64,000 nucleotides of DNA from assembly GCA_947579665.1 (NCBI GenBank), contig OX388344.1, forward strand, positions 10,348,346 through 10,412,345, given 5' to 3'. Shown here in pieces: positions 36,999 to 48,545 of the stretch. The first letter of the stretch is position 1, and every line of letters begins with the position of its first letter. Both the position numbers and the translations under genes were made by a program. The notes below the pieces were generated by a model. It saw only the letters and a list, made by a program, of their open reading frames with translations, ran no database searches and was not told the origin of the DNA. Source of the stretch: Sympetrum striolatum (lineage: Eukaryota; Arthropoda; Insecta; Odonata; Libellulidae).

Positions 36999-38859
36999 CT
37001 ACGGATAACAGAGGTCCTTACTTTTATGGTATTATGGCACGGAAGGAAGAATTCATGGCTAGGACGCCCTGAGACTTTCAAAAATCGAAATAATCTTTGT
37101 TCAGCCTTTCTATCGATTAAGAAATTCCCTGAGTTTTCCAGGGTAATAATATTTTCATTTTTCCTGGGTGTCTCAGATGTGCACAGAAATATTATTTTAT
37201 CCAAATAATAGACGTTGTGATAACTACACACTCAGGGTCCACAAAATGGTGACAAACAGTATATAGATTCATAATGATATTTTATAGAGAACGGAGCCGA
37301 CCCTAGACACAGACAATGCTGTCGTGGTGCGTATTCACCATAAAATTTAAATATATATAAAATAAATCAGTCATTAATAGATAACGTAAGTTATAAACTA
37401 TTAAACTATTAAACATCCTACATAACCAGACCAAGTTCGCGTTTTCACGTCAATTTTTGAGAAAAAGTTGTTTTACAAAATTGATAACGAAACAATTAGA
37501 AATAATGTAAAACTTTTCAGTCAAAAATGAGTATATATATACGGTATTAAAACTTTTTTTTGATTGGATTGATACTGTTTGAGAAATAAAATTTCAAAAT
37601 GAGCACGAAAAAAGGATACTTTTATCGTTTGTAAATAGGATAAAATACAAACTATTTACAAACAAAAATTCTGCATTGTATAATTAAACGCAAGATGAAA
37701 CATGCTAAAATTCAGTGCAACTCTTTTTACTGTGGATTGCCCAGTTCAGTTTTAGTTTAACTCCAAACTCTGGTATCTATACGTTTTAATCTTCCAGTAA
37801 ATCGATTTGCAAACTTTTTCGTATAGATTGAAAAACTGGTTGCTATATGTGATAAAACGCCACATAGATTGGTAACTTGTATTTTTTGGTAACACATTTC
37901 ACGGAGAATTACGCTTTCAGTCTTGGGTGTTGATGGCTGGAGTTTCTCCTAAATTTTGCCACAATCGCCATTAGAATTCCATCGATTCCACCAGTAGAAT
38001 TGCTGGCTTTACAACAAGTGGTATTCGTAGCAATTCTCTCAGCACTAGACCGTTAGAATGTTTTATGAATATTCTTAAGATTTTGGACAATTTTTACTCC
38101 ATTTACCCTTACATCTATCAATTGAAACGGTCAATCTATGGTCTAACATAAATGGAACGATACTTCGATATATATTTTTAGGAGAAGGGTACACGAAGAG
38201 CGGTATGTAACTATTTTAACTGATATGAATCATATCCCCATATCAATATTCTACATTTCCCGAACATAAACTTCAATTGAAATACGTTAATCCCTTCCGA
38301 GTTTAAAAGCAATTGATAATGGTTCAATTACTTTCTCAATGTATACCTGGAATACACGAAGGACTAAGGCGTGAATAGAGAGGGAAAACTGGAAAACTGT
38401 TAATACCTACATGTGCAATGAGGACAACGCCTTACATCCACTGAGAAAATGCAACTACAAACTGTGACCCAAACTAATGATCAAAATCACTTAAGTCGAT
38501 AAATAATCCTTGTGCTCTATTCGCTGTCTTTCACGCCTAAACAGAAATAGGAAAGTACCCAACTGCGACTCCATACGATCCCATGCTGCGTATTTGCGAT
38601 ATTGCCAAAATGTTATACAAGTATGTAGAAAGAAAGAGCACGGTTACGTGTTATAAGCATTCAATTGATCATCACAACATTGCTATCGAAATGTTTCTTC
38701 CTCTCAGGGGATTTTTACTGAACGGAGCGAAAAACAAGAATCATGGAAATATCTTTTGCAAGGAAATTCCCGGAGTATTCCAGAAAAGCAAAATTCCCTG
38801 ATTTTTCCAGGTTGGCGGACACCCTGTTTGTTGCTTCAATATACAGTATATTGTTGGTA
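36999..38859. other. Large SERAC1 intron, 3' end; no gene
   Basis: A+T-rich DNA. Near 37070-37165 and 38700-38820 a related segment recurs (AATTCCCTGA and a TTTTCCAGG block), suggesting another low-copy repeat. No open frame is recognisable. Confidence 0.4.
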
Positions 38860-39180
38860 TATCTATCTATTATATACATACGAGTGAAATGTTGCTTGCG
38901 TACTGCAAGCATATCGATAACACTAATTTAAAGTCGACATCATATCGAGAGGGTCCTCAAAATAAAAAAAAGATTGAAAATATTCTTAAAATTCGCTGCA
39001 ATTTATCCGTCCGGCATCGAACCCGGGTCTTCCTGGTGATGCTTACTACGCAGCACAATAGAAGATCACCGTCGCCAGCTATGTGTGAAAATTCAAGCAG
39101 AAATATTTGCTGCAACTGCCTCAAACGACATCCAACTTTTCCCTTATATTCCTTATACGAGAAATTATAATGTGCTCTGG
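38860..39180 (-). repeat. GGTTCGAYGCCAGG-family repeat, inverted copy
   Basis: It contains GTCGACATCATATCGAGAGG and GGCATCGAACCCGGGTCTTC, which match in reverse orientation the units at 45353-45985, 61811-62760 and 48440-48545 (GTCGATATCATACCGGGAAG). No coding content. Confidence 0.55.
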
Positions 39181-39868
39181 CATCGAACCTAGGAAAAGCA
39201 TGGTCTTATTTAATTATTTTTCTTAAACCGAGTCTTAATATACCTAAAAGATCTACGCAAATTATAAATAAATTTCCGACTTGCCCTTGTTGTGCGGGGT
39301 TCACTTTCGTGCTCGAATAGATCTTGGTGCTACTTCGCCATTTGAATTCGCAACTGGGACTCTCAGTTTGGCAAACACGCACAATGCAATGAACATTAAA
39401 GTTTTTCCAGGATAACTCTTCAGGACGCTATAAATGCTTTTCTAAATCAGAGTTTCGGCAACATGCACGTGTTGGCATCATACACCTAGGGTAGCAAACT
39501 CATTAAAGGTCGATTCCGGGAGTTTTCCGTACCAAGAGGGGGATATTCCGGAAGGTTAAGTTTAAATAAAATCTGATGTGGCCAACACATGACTTTCTCC
39601 ATATTTATTGAAAACAGAAGCCTATTTTTTAATTTTTGTATGTAATTGTATATATCTAAATAGCATTCTGACAGATATATGTATGAATAACTTTCATTTC
39701 TGGATAAACAACTTCCGGTTAACCATTATTAAAGAATAACTCCTAAACAATCAGTGTTACAAAAAAATGTTTCACTCAAAAGTTGTAGTAATGTACATTA
39801 TCTATAAGGGAACTTATCCAGCGATACTTGGTGGAATTTCATGTTAAATAACGTTAAAAATACAAAAC

Positions 39869-40366
39869 TTGTACAATTCCACAAAAAATATATGCAGTGC
39901 AAAATGCGCGAAGTTTCTGACTTCCGAAAAACAACGTCCTGCCTTTTATACCCATAACAATTTGCAGACCTTTTTCTGCAATGCTAAAGATAAAATTGAC
40001 CCTATGCATAAATCTGGGGTCTACAGATTGGATTGCAATGACTGCCCTGTTACTTACATAGGTCAAACAGGGATGACTTTCTCTAAACGAGCATCGGAAC
40101 ACGAGAATGCCTTTTTAAATAGATAGGGACAGTCGCACTTTGCCGATCACCTTCTAGAACAGAATCAATCCTCTTCCTTTTCTCCAATTATTTTACATCG
40201 GGATGTCAAAGGGAGGAAACTCAATATCTTAGAGGAATTTCAAATTCACCTCCACAAACGCCACAACTTCCAACTGGCCAACGAGTTTACGTTCGAAAGC
40301 AATCCCTCTCCACTCCTAATGGCACTTCTTCCCCACTCGTCCCCCCCTCCCTCTGCAAAACTATGA
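39869..40366 (+). pseudogene. Penelope GIY-YIG endonuclease domain, one in-frame stop
   Basis: The frame opens with ATG at 39869 inside the left terminal repeat, so the start is probably not native. It reads FLTSEKQRPAFYTHNNLQTF, then SGVYRLDCNDCPVTYIGQTG and KRASEHENAF. GVYRL...TYIG is the GIY-YIG catalytic signature, with a CxxC inserted as in many Penelope proteins. A TAG at 40124 interrupts, after which the same frame continues open (SHFADHLLEQNQ, LHRDVKGRKLNILEEFQIHL) to a TGA at 40364. The reverse transcriptase that normally precedes this domain is absent. One point stop in an otherwise open frame implies fairly recent loss. Confidence 0.85.
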
Positions 40367-40482
40367 CTACCCCTTACCATTACCCCTATTTTTCTCCTTG
40401 TTTCATGACTCTTTCCCTCCAAGTCTTCCTTACTCTCCCCCACTCCTTTTACTATTTAATACTTTGCTCCAGGTTTCTTACC

Positions 40483-40525
40483 CAGTTCTGAGGATGGCGT
40501 AATCAACGCCGAAACCGGTAAACTG
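40483..40525 (+). ncRNA. Hammerhead-ribozyme-like motif (type I, minimal stem III)
   Basis: In order: CAGTT (stem I), core CTGAGGA, T, GGCG...CGCC (stem II, seven-base loop), GAAA core, ACCGGT (self-complementary stem III, overlapping the last A), A as the cleavage-site residue 17, and AACTG, which pairs with CAGTT. This matches the layout of Penelope hammerheads, whose tiny stem III is thought to work as a dimer. One deviation is an unpaired T between A9 and stem II, so self-cleavage is uncertain. Confidence 0.6.
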
Positions 40526-41112
40526 TGTGCATATATTTTTTGTGGAATTGTACAAGTTTTGTATTTTTAACGTTATTATCTATATCTTTTATATATAATT
40601 GTACACACATACATTGCATTCTGACAGAGATATGTATGAAAAACATCCATTTCTGGATAAACAACAACTTACGGTTAACCATTATTCAAGAATAACTCCT
40701 TAACAATCAGTGTAACGAAAAAATGTTTCAAACAAAAGTTGTAGTAAAATACAATATCTATAACTTTTGTACATACCTACATTGCATTCTGACAGAGATA
40801 TTTAAGAAACAAAACATTGTTCCGGATAAACCGCAACCTCCGGTTAAGCGGTTTTCATAGAAAACTAATCAACTCTTGGCATTGTTAGGAAAATACTAAG
40901 TATGAATTTTGGAAATGATCGGATAATTACTTTTTAAGATAGAGCGCACACAAACTTTTTTTTAACACAGGCACACACTCAAAGACAGACATGTTCGGGA
41001 AAATAGCGAAAACGAGCTCTTTGGGCCCCAAAACATCTATTTCCGTTGAAATCTGGAGGTCGAATATTTTTGCGAATACAATAATTTCTCTATACTACGT
41101 ATAGGGAGAAAG

Positions 41113-41550
41113 TAATAATTTAACTACCGTAGAATGTACATATATTCATCATTGATGAACATCATAAATATGCGACTAGATCATACTTGAATTAGCTCTA
41201 CCTAAAAACATAATTTCAAATGCCTTAACAAAATCCTCTTCACAGAATCATGAAAATTAGCACTCCTTTAAACTTCTAAAATATTTTAAAATATCTTCCA
41301 ATAAAGATGAGATATAATTAGCACAACTCACAATCAGCAGGATTGTCAATTTATTAATTTTAATTTATTTATTTATTTTGTCAAAAATATATAAAATTTG
41401 AAAAGAAATTTGAATGTTTAAACCGGCAACCCTTACCTTAATCCTTTCCCTTGGATTTCCTTACACCTCTTTGTGTTGCCTCGATGATGCATTTATCGGC
41501 CGAAACCACACTTGCTCACAAATTCCCCAAAACGGCTTGTGAAAATGTTC
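41113..41550. other. No gene; A+T-rich intron
   Basis: Nothing recognised apart from homopolymer-rich sequence. Confidence 0.4.
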
Positions 41551-41625
41551 CGTCCGGGAAGCTCAGATGGTTAAAGCATCCTCCCGGATAGAGGAAGATA
41601 CCGGGTTCGATTCAAGTCCCCGTCA
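41551..41625 (+). repeat. tRNA-derived SINE head
   Basis: An A-box-like AAGCTCAGATGGTTAAAGCA and a B-box-like CCGGGTTCGATTC stand at tRNA-like spacing and resemble internal RNA polymerase III promoters. The 3' side lacks a proper acceptor stem, so this is a SINE or tRNA pseudogene and not a working tRNA. Confidence 0.55.
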
Positions 41626-41942
41626 GACTACTTTCAAGTCCATTTTGCTTTGGGAAAGATATTTAGATTTTTCTGAACTAGAAACAAGCATTTCCTGGTC
41701 TGCTGAAGCTAATGCATTTTCAACGATAGAATTTGTTTTTCCACAGGATTGCCCCAATAGATGAATCGCAGAAAACAATCTGAGACAACATATTCAAACA
41801 ATCTTGGCTAATTTAACAATGATAGTGCTTTGCACCGTGAAACGTAGCTACAACCTCCGCAGCCCTGATCAGCTCTTCTTCTCTAGTGTCTTTTTTCTTT
41901 AAAATAGATGAAATTTTATTTTAAATATTAATATTTTTAAAT

Positions 41943-42209
41943 TTAATTTTTCTGAACCTTATCTTGTAAATTTTTATGTTTTGCCGAAGAAGCATGATTT
42001 TTAAGAGCACCTATTCCGCCGAACTTTATAGAAAAGGTTTGGCTGCAAATTGTACATTCTGCATTGTGAATTGATCTTTTTTCGCACCCAATCGAATGAC
42101 TTAAACTATTCGTCGTTAAATGAACAAAAGTACTTCTTTTTGGTGATGAGAAATAATTTGCTGCACTAATCAACACGGTGGATTGAATTCCTTGTTTAAA
42201 AACCTCCAT
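41943..42209 (-). pseudogene. BED/C2H2-type finger fragment, hAT-like N-terminus
   Basis: The minus-strand frame contains AECTICSQTFSIKFGGIGAL and NHASSAKHKN. CxxC followed by HxxxxxKH is the finger form found at the N-terminus of many hAT transposases and BED proteins. No RNase-H-like domain follows. The start of the frame overlaps the large hairpin at 42204-42339, which may be the end of the same element. Confidence 0.5.
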
Positions 42210-42339
42210 GACGTGTGACCTTTACTAAACCACAGAAAAATACATCACAACCATGGATTCGCAGTCTCGCTGAGGATGCTGCGAAACCATGGTCGTGATG
42301 TAATTTTCTGTGGCTTAGTATAAGTCTCATATCATGGAG
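42204..42339. repeat. Near-perfect hairpin, arms about 60 bases
   Basis: The left arm (CTCCATGACGTG, then TTTACTAAACCACAGAAAAA, TACATCACAACCATGG) is mirrored by the right arm (CCATGGTCGTGATGTAATTT, TCTGTGGCTTAGTA, CATGGAG) around an 8-10-base loop, with few mismatches. It could be a small fold-back element or a long small-RNA precursor. Confidence 0.8.
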
Positions 42340-44225
42340 TTTTTTTAGTATTAATAAACACCGCAAAGCGACACCTGACTCTGTGTCGTTTATCTCTGTT
42401 TAAAATTAAATTAAATGTAAAATTCATGTTAAAATTTCACTCGAAATATTATCTATTATTTTGTAATGAATGGAGAAATTTAATATCGCTTTTACGGCTC
42501 ATTTTACTCATCAGATCGATTAAATACTTCCGCATAAGTATTATAAATGGATAAAATAATTTACCCTTGTTTCTACTTAGCAGGTATCGCCTACAAAACG
42601 GTGTAGAAGTTTCCCTTCGTTTACGCTATGATACGAGAATATGCTTCAATCTTCTGGAATTCATTAGTGGAGAATTAAATATAGGATTGACATAGAAGAA
42701 AATGCGAATAATTGAAAGTAATTCTTACTTTCTGAATATATATATATATATTTCCAAGCAAAGTTGTCTATTTTAATAGATCAAAAATGCAATCAAAAAT
42801 CAATACAACAACTTGTGACTTAGGTTGACAACGAACACTTCGAGGCTGAGGGACTGAACAGTTTTCCTTCGCCATCTGTTGGTATTGTTACAAACTGAAG
42901 AGTGATTACTATTGAGTTTTTTCCATAAGATGTGGCACAATGTTGAGTTGAACTGAGTAAAAGCGTACGGGAGGTGGGAGACTGAAAACTATCGTCCGAT
43001 TCCGGGAGAGAAAAAACCCTACATACAGGTGGTTAATACAGGCTTTATTCTGAAGCTCATTTTAAATCTTAAAATAGTTTAACATTGAATTGTTTTCAGA
43101 GATGACCTATAGATAATCTAGTCCATAAATCCAGGTTAGTTAATAGAATCCTCTGCTAAAATTAATCGAAAGAAGTGTTTTAAGACGATTCCTACGCATT
43201 TCATATGTAAAAGCATTTATAGAATATAATATATAGGTTACTCTGAAAAAAATCTAAGGTCGCGTATGAGTAAATATAACCTAATATCGTCATACTATGT
43301 GACAATCATCTTTCATATCGGAAACAGCTTAAAATAATTCTAAAATTCTGCGCAATGCATTTTATATTAGAGAATATCGTTTCGTCCTGGCGTCGAAACC
43401 AAGACCACATTGGAAGAAATCTTTCTGGCTTATGTTACATCTGCCAACGATGTATAGTTGCTTTATGGTCTATCAATTCGGGAAGTATTCCAAAAATCCG
43501 AAATTTGTGGCTTCTTAGGATCAAGTTTATGATAGGTGTGAACTGTTTCTTGGAAAATCCAAAATGCAGAATCAATTACGCTTAAGCTGAGAAGAGGAGT
43601 TTTTGAAATGCGCGGGGTAACTGCGAGTCCCAGTTGCAAAATTCGCATAATCAATGGCGTAGAGGCACCAACTTTAAGGCTCGGATCTATTATTTTTTAG
43701 AAAGTCTCCAGCGACCTATTTTATAAGCACACCTGGTGTTCACCTTTTAGATATTCCAAGGAAAACCCGAAATCGAAAAATAGGAAATCGAAAAGACCTT
43801 GTGACGCAATTACAATAGGGAGTAATGCAATGGTACATCTGAGCATCGGAAAGCGATCGTGATTCATAGGAAAGTATATGAGTAAAAATATATTTCTATT
43901 CTCTCTTATACATAAAAAATATGGGGAGAAGGGGAGAGGCCGAACTTCCTAGAGCTGAAAACTAATGGAAAAATCTTCGTGTGTGTTGGATAGAGAAGGA
44001 CTGAGTATTTGCTTAGGCAAAATATGCGACGAGTGTTCGGGAGGAGCCTCATGATCTAAGGCAATCCCAAAGAAGGACGAGAGCAGTTAGGATGGAATCG
44101 TTATCGACTAGACGGAAGATATCTAGGTTATCGGGAGTATTTAACGCGTGGAGTTCCAAAAATGGACGAATTACGAAGGAGATTGCATTCTTCGAACAAT
44201 AGAGGTCGCGGCGATCGTAGATTAG
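42340..44225. other. Intron; no supported gene
   Basis: An (AT)n run lies at 42738-42751. Short overlapping frames at 43355-43654 are antisense pairs without recognisable content. Confidence 0.4.
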
Positions 44226-44690
44226 AAAAATCTGATGTGGCCAGCACATGAGTTTCTCCATATATAATATGTAAATATTTATCTACGACAGTATTTTCAA
44301 ACTCTATATTCAATCTAAACTTGGATGATAAGTGAATTATTTATATCATATTATCTTTTACGTCACGAACTCTATAAATAATGTTTTTCGGTACATGTTC
44401 GATGAAAAACGATGAAATTGGCCTTTCGCCCACAGCGCCCACTAAGTACATAATCAGCAACTTCCGGTTTATCAGTATTTCATGAATAACTCCTAAACAA
44501 TCACTTACACAAAAATATGTTTCAAATAAAAGTTATAGTAAATTGCATTTTCTAAAACTTTTTTAGACAATAGAATATGCATAAATATAATATTTATGGA
44601 GAAATTTTGCAAAAACGGAAATTTGCTTCGAAGAATAAAGCTCGACTTCCGGTAAACCGATGGATCGAACTACGAATTGTGAATAGAAAT
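44226..44690 (+). repeat. CTTTCTCCCTATACG-family repeat, partial copy D
   Basis: It starts AAATCTGATGTGGCCAGCAC, as in copy B, and carries AATAACTCCTAAACAATCA with CTTCCGGTTTATC. The self-complementary terminus is missing, so the copy is truncated and diverged. Confidence 0.5.
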
Positions 44691-45352
44691 GACGGTAAGA
44701 CTTACTCTCGATGGTCGTATTTAGCGAATTGATCGTTGGATAAGTTTAACAATATGTTGTACGTACAATATAGTTCCATTTATTACTGAGTAGATGACCC
44801 GGTGAACTTCTTACCATCTGAAATTGATTTGATTGTAACAGTTCATAAGCGGTTATCTATCCTAATCAACTTTTCAACTCAAATTCACTGAGATCGATAA
44901 TATTCAGTGGCGGCGGGTCCATTGGGTTCACTGGTTCACTGAACCCCCTAAGAAAACTACTGCACTATTTACATTTATACCAATGTTCTTGCCATAACCC
45001 AAATAACCATAACGCCAATTACTGGACCTAACTTTTCCTTCGTTGAGTCGCGATTCCTTCCGCTTTTGGTTCCAACTAGCTTGACTTCGCGCGAGGTTCA
45101 CTCCACGAAGTGAACCCCTTCAGACGTCGCGTTATAGGTGAAGAGCGGTGAGGGGAAAGAGGGGCATACGGCCTTTAAACATGGGCCGATCGCTGCACTA
45201 CGTTGCAGCGACAGCCGACGAGAATGGCTTCATAGAATTTTCGGAAATTTGTTTTAGGCACTTTCCGGCAAATCAGAGAATTGAAATTCGAGGAATCGCT
45301 GGAAACCGTGTATGTTCAACGAAAACTATAAAGACACCCTCGAAGATTATCC

Positions 45353-45985
45353 CATGTTCGACGCTAGGTCAGGGCAAATATTCTCCAATTTAAAATGTAT
45401 TGTGGCGATTTTTCAGATTTTTAAAAAATGTCTTCCCGATGACATGGAAACTTAAAACCCGGCATGTGAATAGAGATCATCAATACATTTCATATTCGCT
45501 ATTTAACGTTTCCATGATTATTCTTGGTTCGATTCCAGAGCGCCATTTACATTCCTTTATGCATTGCGAATGGGGATAATGGAATCGTATTTTAAGATCA
45601 TCCCAGCACGATATCAACATAAAACTTTGGATTAAATAAGTTTTATATCTACCAGGTCGTTATATGTATTCATAACTCTCGAAATGTCTTGTACTCGAGA
45701 CCAAGCGGCTCTACCATTTGAAATGCATGGTGGGAATTTCAATGTTCTTTATGATTCATTTACCGAGAAATTGAAAATTATGTGGCCAGTCATGTAAACA
45801 GAAGAAATGAGCCTTTCATATTTACAATTTATCTTTTACCTTATGATCATTGGTTCGACGCTGGGGCACCATTTGTATTCTACCATATATTTCAAAGGTG
45901 GATTGTAGAATTACGTTTGAGGACTTTCCCGATGTGATATCGACTTGAAATTAGTATCATCAATATTCTTGCAGTATGCAAGCAA
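45353..45985 (+). repeat. GGTTCGAYGCCAGG-family repeat inside the hAT element
   Basis: It is collinear with 61811-62640. Shared blocks include the mutated GTTCGACGCTAGG opening, GGTTCGATTCCAGAGCG, TACCAGGTCGTTATATGTAT, GGCTCTACCATTTGAA and GATATCGACTTGAAATT. The motif recurs every 170-330 bases, so the family is internally repetitive. Confidence 0.7.
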
Positions 45986-46079
45986 CTTTTACTCGTATAT
46001 AAATATGGATAATTAATTTTTAATAAGAATTTATAAAAAAAATTAATTTTTAATTGTTTCTTTAAATAAATAATTACGT

Positions 46080-46499
46080 TGTACTTGGCAAAATACTTTT
46101 TAACAAATTCATGCATTTCATAAGTTTCTGCATCTGTAAGCTTTCTTCCTCTTTCTTTAATCTCTAAAAAACGGGCAACAGCAGGTCCTTGGTCATAATA
46201 TGCAGTTCCAACACTGTTAATTGAGATGTGTACATCCTAGAATTTATAGCTTCTCTAAAAAGGCTTGACTGTTTGTTAGATTTAAGTGAGGTATGGATTG
46301 ACACAGCTCTCTCCGTGCCAGCACTATGAGAAGTTAAAGTAAGATCTGCCAGAATTAATTTGTTGAAAATTGATGGATGTTGTGATACCTTCCAGCAATG
46401 GTAAAGCCTAGCTATTGACGAAGTCATGGCTGGAGGAGGAGGAACATAGGTTCCGCCACCTTCCCAAACTCTATTCCTGAAAAGAAACATTTTATCCAA
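46080..46499 (-). pseudogene. hAT-like dimerisation region, frameshifted
   Basis: The minus strand reads KLILADLTLTSHSAGTERAV, then SLKSNKQSSL. After a frame change near 46180 it reads PAVARFLEIKERGRKLTDAE and YEMHEFVKKYFAKYN. A SAxxERA block before the end of a transposon frame is typical of the hAT C-terminal dimerisation domain, but the match is weak. It runs opposite to the finger frame at 46990-47112. Confidence 0.4.
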
Positions 46500-46989
46500 A
46501 CTCTAGCATTTAACGCTTCCTGACTTTAGTTTAATACGCGTAGAACTTGAGTTTTTCCTTATTTGCCGGTGCCTAATACTGTCCCTGGGCGACAAAACTT
46601 GGCACTAGCTATTCGTGTCGCCTACTTTGCATGTTATTTTATGCACTGGTGTCTGCAGCTATGTAATGGCTACCCATAATGCGCTGCAATATTGTGAATT
46701 TACGGAATTTTTTCGTATCCAGTGTGCTTATTCAGTTACCGGTGTTGTGGTTGCTTGTGGCTTATTCAGTACGTAAACCTACTGCGTTACTTGTTTGTGA
46801 ACAGTTTTTCTCGGTCTTTATGATGAATAGTGTCCAATTTCTGAAAGGGATTAATTTTTCCTCTATTTCTGTTTAAGAAAAATGTGCAATAAAAGAAGTA
46901 GGAAGTCCTATTCCTTTGCTGAATCTATCTCAGAGTCAGAGAAGCAAAGGTAGGCAATACTTCCGAGTGTTTAAGCCATAGATATATGA

Positions 46990-47112
46990 GAGAAACAGTT
47001 GGATTTGTGGCTACGACTCTTCCAATGGGCTATACTGTTTCCCTTGTTTGCTCTTTGCGAAAGACACGGACGCGACCTGGGCAAAAATAGGTGTATTTGA
47101 TTTGGGGCATTA
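46990..47112 (+). pseudogene. TTF/ZMYM-type zinc-finger fragment of a hAT transposase
   Basis: The frame RNSWICGYDSSNGLYCFPCL, then LFAKDTDATWAKIGVFDLGH, then stop matches the W-x-C...CFPCLLF...W(T/A)K.G..DL pattern. That pattern defines the N-terminal finger of TTF-type hAT transposases. The catalytic domain that should follow is deleted; only 430 bases remain before the right terminus. Confidence 0.65.
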
Positions 47113-47599
47113 ATCTCAAAAAATTATTCGGTGACAGTCCTGCCAAATACTTTAAGCCTGAATAAAACAATATAAGGTAATTAATTTATTTTCTTATGAT
47201 TGTATTTGATATTTTGAAAAATAAATACAACTTGAATATTGATATGTATTTTGGTCTTTAAAAATATATATACGGAGAAAAATGAATCGAGAATTTAAAT
47301 AAAAACTCAATTTTCGAGAATATAGGGATTTTTTTACAACAAAGGCATATGTTGATTCAACCCGAAATATTAATTTTCATATTTCCACTGCTTTTATCCT
47401 TGGTTGTTGTGAATTATACTGCGTCCATGTAAGCAGAGGCAATATTCTAGTATGAGCCAGAATATTTATTCATAATTGCGGCCACTTAAACATTTACGAA
47501 TTTTGAAGTGAACCCCCTGTTTCTTTAGTCACGCGCCGCCACTGATAATATTGGTCGCATCATACACGGTTTGAGTTTCGTTTCGTTATTAAATTAAAG

Positions 47600-48228
47600 C
47601 AAATTGTAAAAAAATTTAAATTAAAATGTTCGTACTTTTTTCCGTGCGATTCTTCACAGGATATTGTTCTTAACAGCAAATGTTAAAATATCATGCTATT
47701 TTTTCTTCTTCATAAAGAGTATCACTTATTGTCAGGATTAATTTTAACTTGACTAATATTCTTAATGCATTTTGATGAATAAATACATGAACTTGGAATC
47801 AACAATCGCCTTCGTTGTCAAGGGGGATGGGTTGTTTACAACCTCCAAATTTTGATAAAATATTCATGCATTTTATCAAAATTCTCAAAATTTCGATTCG
47901 TAAACGATATTTCACGACCAAAATAAGAATCTCTATTCTATTCCTCTCCTTTTGGTGCTTAATTCGACTCTTTACGACTATTATTTCTAATTTAAAATTT
48001 CAAAATAAATAAAGCCAGCAGCGAGAAAAATGAACTTTACGTGGATTTTTTATGGAAATGCTTTTTCGATTTTTCGGCTATTCCTTTTGGGTTTTTCCTA
48101 ATTTTCTTTTTTCCTAAAGCACCTCCGTACCTAGGCGAACAATACAAAAAAATTATTATTCAAATCGGTCGAGTTGTTTTCGAGTTTTAGACGACGTCAC
48201 GAACATCATTTCATTTTTATATATAAGA
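47600..48228 (-). mobile_element. Helitron fragment, copy 3
   Basis: The segment is similar in inverted orientation to 6620-8140 of Helitron 1: CTTTACG-type blocks, GAATCTCTATTCTATTCC, GATAAAATATTCATGC and TTCTTCACAGGATATTGTTC. Its minus-strand start TCTTATATATAAAAATGAAA is Helitron-like, but it is preceded by T instead of A. The 3' hairpin and CTAG end were not found, so the copy is truncated near the hAT element. Confidence 0.6.
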
Positions 48229-48237
48229 AAAATACTA

Positions 48238-48262
48238 TCTATCACATGTAAAACATGTGATA
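48238..48262. repeat. Perfect 11-bp stem hairpin
   Basis: CTATCACATGT, AAA, ACATGTGATAG. It lies ten bases from the Helitron fragment end. No poly-T or CTRR follows, so its role is unknown. Confidence 0.7.
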
Positions 48263-48439
48263 GTATTCATTGTTTTTGTTCATGATCGCTGTACCCATGC
48301 TTTCCATCGGTGATTCATAGAAATATTTGAATCCAAACATTTCATACGGATTAAGACCACCTGGTGTGGAAAATTGTAATTGTAATTATTGTAAAATGAG
48401 AATACTTATAACGAAAGGGGAATGACAACACTAATTGAA

Positions 48440-48545
48440 TCCAAATGTGGAAGTCGATATCATACCGGGAAGGTCCTAAAATAACATTACGCTCTCTCCA
48501 TCTGTAAAAGGATGAAAATGACGCTGTAGCATCGAACCAAGGAAA
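48440..48545 (-). repeat. GGTTCGAYGCCAGG-family repeat, short copy
   Basis: GTCGATATCATACCGGGAAG and GCATCGAACCAAGG place it with 38860-39180 and, inverted, 45353-45985. Confidence 0.5.

Larger units (their letters stand above)
39807..40574 (+). mobile_element. Penelope-like retroelement with inverted terminal repeats
   Basis: It is flanked by the 10-base duplication ATTATCTATA (39797-39806 and 40575-40584). A perfect 49-base inverted repeat lies at 39848-39896 and 40528-40576. Between them is a GIY-YIG endonuclease frame, and just before the right repeat a hammerhead-like motif. Penelope-like elements are known for GIY-YIG endonucleases, for terminal repeats that can be inverted, and for hammerhead ribozymes in those repeats. 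The reverse transcriptase is missing, so this copy is non-autonomous. Confidence 0.85.
39565..41112 (+). repeat. CTTTCTCCCTATACG-family repeat, copy B, split by a Penelope element
   Basis: The left part (39565-39806) starts AAATCTGATGTGGCCAACAC. The right part (40585-41112) ends in the self-complementary TCTCTATACTACGTATAGGG. The halves match copies A and C continuously when the insert at 39807-40574 is removed. The ORF seen in copies A and C contains stops here. Confidence 0.75.
44905..47544. mobile_element. hAT-type transposon, 2640 bases, exact 8-bp target duplication
   Basis: ATAATATT flanks both ends (44897-44904 and 47545-47552). The termini are CAGTGGCGGCG and CGCCGCCACTG, with a further imperfect subterminal inverted block (GTTCACTGAACCCCC against GTGAACCCCC). 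The interior holds a TTF/ZMYM-type finger frame on the plus strand and a hAT dimerisation-like frame on the minus strand. It also has a 630-base segment of the GGTTCGAYGCCAGG repeat family, so the body is mosaic. Confidence 0.85.
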
